Of a stretch of 64,000 nucleotides of DNA, positions 61,529 through 64,000 are shown one piece after another; position 1 is the first letter of the stretch; each line of letters begins with the position of its first letter. Made by a program: the position numbers and the translations under genes. Origin of the DNA: Leifsonia psychrotolerans (lineage in GTDB: Bacteria > Actinomycetota > Actinomycetes > Actinomycetales > Microbacteriaceae). The stretch covers positions 2,480,001 through 2,544,000 of the forward strand of contig NZ_JACCFM010000001.1 of the NCBI RefSeq assembly GCF_013410665.1. The letters are read 5' to 3'. A model generated the notes under the pieces. The model saw only the letters and a program-made list of their open reading frames with translations. It made no database searches and had not been told where the DNA came from.

Positions 61529-62815
61529 CTACAGTCGCGCGAGGCTCTCGATGTCTTCGAGGAACTCGGCCGCCTGCTCGGCCGACACCGTCGTGCGGGT
61601 CGACGAGATCGCATCCACATAGTCCGCCGTCTCCGGCCCGGTCTGCGTCGGCCCGCTGCCGCCCGGGTAGACCGCGTTCTCGAGCGCGTTCTGCGACGCC
61701 TTGCGGGCGGCATACTCGATGTCGGCCGGCGAGAAGCCCTCGCTCGATTCGACCAGCTGGTCGAGGTCGACGGTGCCGCGGGTCGCGGTGGGAATGTAGC
61801 GTTCCCAAATGGAGCGCCGAGCCGCGGCATCCGGCAACCCGATCGGAATCACGTAGTCGAATCGACCGTGCCGCAAGAAGGCCGAGTCGAGGGCGCGAAT
61901 GAAGTTCGTCGCACAGACCAGCAGCCGATCGGGTTGATCGCGGAACGCCGGAATGATCTTGAGCAGCTCGTTCGTGACGCCCTGCATGGCCGACGGCGGC
62001 TCACCCGAACGCTGAGCGGCAATCTCTTCGACCTCGTCGATGAACACGACCGCATGCTCGAGCTCCGAGATTTTGAGGAACGTTTCGCGCAGCGCACCCG
62101 CGAGGCCGCGCGGGTCGGCGGCCAATCGAGACGGGAACACCTCAACGAATGACCATTCAAGGCGCGAGGCGATGGCCTTGGCGAACGTGGTCTTGCCCGT
62201 GCCGGGCGGGCCGAACAGCACAACCGAACGCGGCGGGGCCACACCGAATTGCTCGGCGAGCTGGGCTTGGGCCAGCGGCATGACGAGGCGGCGCTCCAGC
62301 AGTTCCTTCTCGGCGATCATGCCGCCCACGTTGTCCCAGAGATCACGCGGCAGAACACGTCCGCCGAGCTCGCCGAGCAGACGTAGTTCCTCGCGCTGCA
62401 CCGGGATATGCCGCTCGAAATAGCGCAGGTTCTGCTTTACCTCGAAGCCCCGGCTGAGGAAGGCGTCGACGCGCGATTCGGTGTCGGGCATCAGTGCCGA
62501 CAGCTTCGACAGCCCGTGCGGCGACATCTTCGCCTCGAGTGCCATGAGCAGTGACGAGCCGATGCCCCGGCTCTGCCAGGCCTCGAGCGTGGCGAGAAAG
62601 ACGATCCAGCCCTGCGCGTGGGCGGCCCGCCCCACCGCCGCGCCGACGACCTTATCGCCGACCACGGCGACCACCGCGTCATCCTTCTCACACGACGCCA
62701 GCACCTCGGAAAGTCCGTAGACGGGCTCGGTACCGTTGGCCTTCAGCTCTTCCCAGAGCGCAAGAATGCCATCGAGGTCGTCAGGGTGAAAGTCACGCAG
62801 TCGCCAACCAGTCAT
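61529..62815 (-). CDS. GNAT acetyltransferase fused to an AAA+ ATPase
   Basis: A 428-residue protein. Residues 1-140 are a GNAT domain with acetyl-CoA loop QSRGIGSSLL. Residues about 160-410 are AAA+: Walker A GPPGTGKTT (202-210), Walker B AVVFIDE (255-261), sensor Asn304 in VCATNF and arginine-finger region LRHGRFD (314-320). The AAA+ part is similar to FtsH/proteasomal-ATPase-like modules. It has no protease domain and no membrane segment. ATG at 62815 with GGAGGGAA upstream. What the fusion does is unknown; it may unfold and acetylate a partner. Confidence 0.85.
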   Translation of the reverse strand: MTGWRLRDFHPDDLDGILALWEELKANGTEPVYGLSEVLASCEKDDAVVAVVGDKVVGAAVGRAAHAQGWIVFLATLEAWQSRGIGSSLLMALEAKMSPHGLSKLSALMPDTESRVDAFLSRGFEVKQNLRYFERHIPVQREELRLLGELGGRVLPRDLWDNVGGMIAEKELLERRLVMPLAQAQLAEQFGVAPPRSVVLFGPPGTGKTTFAKAIASRLEWSFVEVFPSRLAADPRGLAGALRETFLKISELEHAVVFIDEVEEIAAQRSGEPPSAMQGVTNELLKIIPAFRDQPDRLLVCATNFIRALDSAFLRHGRFDYVIPIGLPDAAARRSIWERYIPTATRGTVDLDQLVESSEGFSPADIEYAARKASQNALENAVYPGGSGPTQTGPETADYVDAISSTRTTVSAEQAAEFLEDIESLARL

Positions 62816-62941
62816 CGGGTTCCCTCCAAAGGTGCCGTTACTGGGAGCGTATCCGACGGTTTTCACGCGTTCCGACACCCGTGTGCGATTCGCAACAGAG
62901 TGACACAGAGCGGAACATGATCGCGACGAAACGTCTGAGCG

Positions 62942-63682
62942 CTACACGATGCCCGTACTGCCCAGCAGCGAGCCGATCAGGAACGTGGCGATGAGCGCGA
63001 TCGCTCCTCCGATCACAACCCTCAGCGTGGCCCGAACAGTTGAACTTCCGCCGATGCGAGCCGCGACCGCACCGGTCAGGGCAAGCGCCAGTAGCACCGC
63101 GACGAACGTGACCGGAACACGAATCGAAGCGGGCGGCAGCAGAATTGCCAACAACGGCAGGATGCCGCCGATCGTGAACGCCGCGGCCGACGCGCCGGCG
63201 GCATGCCAGGGGCTCACCACATCGCCCGCATCAATATGAAGCTCGGCCGACAGATGCGCGGCCAGCGCATTGTGTGCGGTGAGTTCGATCGCGACCTGCT
63301 TGGCGGTTTCCGGGGCCAACCCCTTCGACATATAGATTCCGGCGAGTTCCTCGAGTTCTTGCTCGGGCATCTCCGCCAGTTCCCGCACCTCCTTGGCGAT
63401 CAAAGCCTTTTCGCTGTCGCTCTGGCTGCTCACCGAGACGTATTCGCCGAGCGCCATCGACACGGCACCGCCGACCAGGCCGGCGATACCCGCGGTCAGG
63501 ATCGGAGCCGTCGCAGCTGTGGCTCCCGCGACGCCGACAACGATGGCCGCGACCGACACGATCCCGTCGTTGGCGCCTAGAACGCCGGCGCGCAGCCAGT
63601 TCAGCCGTTGGGCGAGCCCTTCTTGGTGTGGTTCGTCGGCGTGCTGTCCGGCTGCTGGTTCACGAGGCTTGTCAGTGGTCAT
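62942..63682 (-). CDS. VIT1/CCC1-family transporter
   Basis: A 246-residue VIT1/CCC1 protein with five membrane segments. The family start LRAGVLGANDGIVSVAAIVVG and the metal-binding cytoplasmic stretch between segments 2 and 3 (about residues 80-150; KEVRELAEMPEQE) are visible. It probably transports Fe or Mn. ATG at 63682 is the plausible start; the frame is open to 63913 but without a ribosome site. Confidence 0.87.
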   Translation of the reverse strand: MTTDKPREPAAGQHADEPHQEGLAQRLNWLRAGVLGANDGIVSVAAIVVGVAGATAATAPILTAGIAGLVGGAVSMALGEYVSVSSQSDSEKALIAKEVRELAEMPEQELEELAGIYMSKGLAPETAKQVAIELTAHNALAAHLSAELHIDAGDVVSPWHAAGASAAAFTIGGILPLLAILLPPASIRVPVTFVAVLLALALTGAVAARIGGSSTVRATLRVVIGGAIALIATFLIGSLLGSTGIV

Positions 63683-63798
63683 CGCCCCAGCCAAGCAGTT
63701 TCCCACCGGATCCACCAGGACCGCACTGCGCATCCGCCCCTCTCCGGCTCCCCGGCGAGAGGAGTAGTGTGCGCTCAACCTCCCAGGGAACCGGTCAG

Positions 63799-64000
63799 AT
63801 GCCGCAGCACACGCACGTTCTTCCGCCGATATCGACAGGCGCCCGGTCGACAGGTCGGCATCGGGTGCTGCCGCGTTGGCTTCTGCCGCTGCTGCTCGGC
63901 GCCTTCGCCACACTCGTTGCGGCGCTCGGCTCGTGGATCCCGTCGCTCTGGGGCGATGAAGTCGCCAGCCTGCTGTCGGCCGAACGCCCGCTGCCGAGCC
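63799..64000 (+). CDS. membrane glycosyltransferase, GT39-like (5' part only)
   Basis: Starts at ATG 63799 and runs off the window; 67 residues seen. After a basic N-terminus a membrane segment (LLPLLLGAFATLVAALG) is followed by SLWGDEVASLLSAERPLP. That Asp/Glu-bearing first-loop motif is typical of GT39-type dolichyl-phosphate-mannose-style transferases in actinobacteria. TAGTGT and AGGGAA precede it. Confidence 0.7.
   Translation, partial: MPQHTHVLPPISTGARSTGRHRVLPRWLLPLLLGAFATLVAALGSWIPSLWGDEVASLLSAERPLPS

Overview
This 64 kb window comes from a high-GC actinobacterial chromosome. The best guess is a soil or cold-habitat Microbacteriaceae (Cryobacterium/Leifsonia-like). That guess rests on a DUF222/HNH (13E12-type) gene, many GTG starts, start-stop overlapping operons, leaderless-type promoters (TANNNT about 6 nt before the start codon), the complete phenylacetate catabolon and the codon habit producing GGATGC/GCATCC. 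No rRNA, tRNA, CRISPR, prophage or insertion sequence was seen. About 60 protein genes fill nearly all the sequence; the only gene-free stretches over 300 bp are two repeat arrays (21488-22042 and 54324-54945).

Region 1 (97-6407, minus strand) is a seven-gene operon: an XRE/cupin regulator, a spermidine/putrescine-type ABC importer (lipoprotein, two permeases, ATPase), an FAD amine oxidase of the PuuB type and a small cupin. A nested dyad just upstream of the regulator looks like its own operator.

Region 2 (6561-20799) is the most interesting part. A plus-strand operon (hyuA, hyuB, SDR dehydrogenase, C45 Ntn-acyltransferase, LuxR-type regulator) faces a minus-strand set (polysaccharide-deacetylase-fold hydrolase, SDR, amide/urea-type ABC importer with Tat-exported binding protein). 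The regulator at 12337-14133 is a LuxR-type helix-turn-helix fused to a complete periplasmic-binding-protein domain. That domain is visibly paralogous to the importer's own exported binding protein. A 21-bp dyad (CCGTCAT-N7-ATGACGG) lies 95-97 bp before the start codons of both hyuA and the binding-protein gene, and a degraded copy lies before the deacetylase gene. This suggests a self-contained uptake/sensing/hydrolysis system for a cyclic amide or imide nitrogen compound, with a cytoplasmic sensor derived from the transporter's receptor. The substrate is unknown.

Region 3 (20.8-36.9 kb) is mixed: a PAP2 phosphatase, a dispersed-repeat array, a DUF222/HNH protein, a Bcr/CflA drug exporter, a xylose locus (ROK repressor, xylA, xylB) with a RbsD/FucU mutarotase, glycerate kinase, an Eis-like acetyltransferase with a recent 54-bp internal duplication, a DsbA-like thioredoxin beside a cysteine-rich secreted protein, and a NatAB-type ABC exporter.

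Region 4 (36.9-42.5 kb) holds an Lrp regulator and the E1-alpha, E1-beta and E2 genes of a branched-chain 2-oxoacid dehydrogenase complex (no E3 in the window), then a Gfo/Idh/MocA oxidoreductase.

Region 5 (42.7-59.1 kb) is a complete aerobic phenylacetate pathway: paaABCDE plus a paaG-like hydratase, a TetR regulator (PaaR), the thiolase-paaF-paaH-paaZ operon, and paaI-paaK. Three near-identical palindromes (ACTGACCG-type) at the paaA/paaR, thiolase and paaI promoters define the PaaR regulon.

Region 6 (54.9-64 kb) has housekeeping and hypothetical genes: a DUF4234 protein, a NUDIX hydrolase, a metallo-beta-lactamase-fold hydrolase, an EamA transporter, a GNAT-AAA+ fusion protein, a VIT1/CCC1-family transporter and the start of a GT39-like membrane glycosyltransferase cut by the window end.
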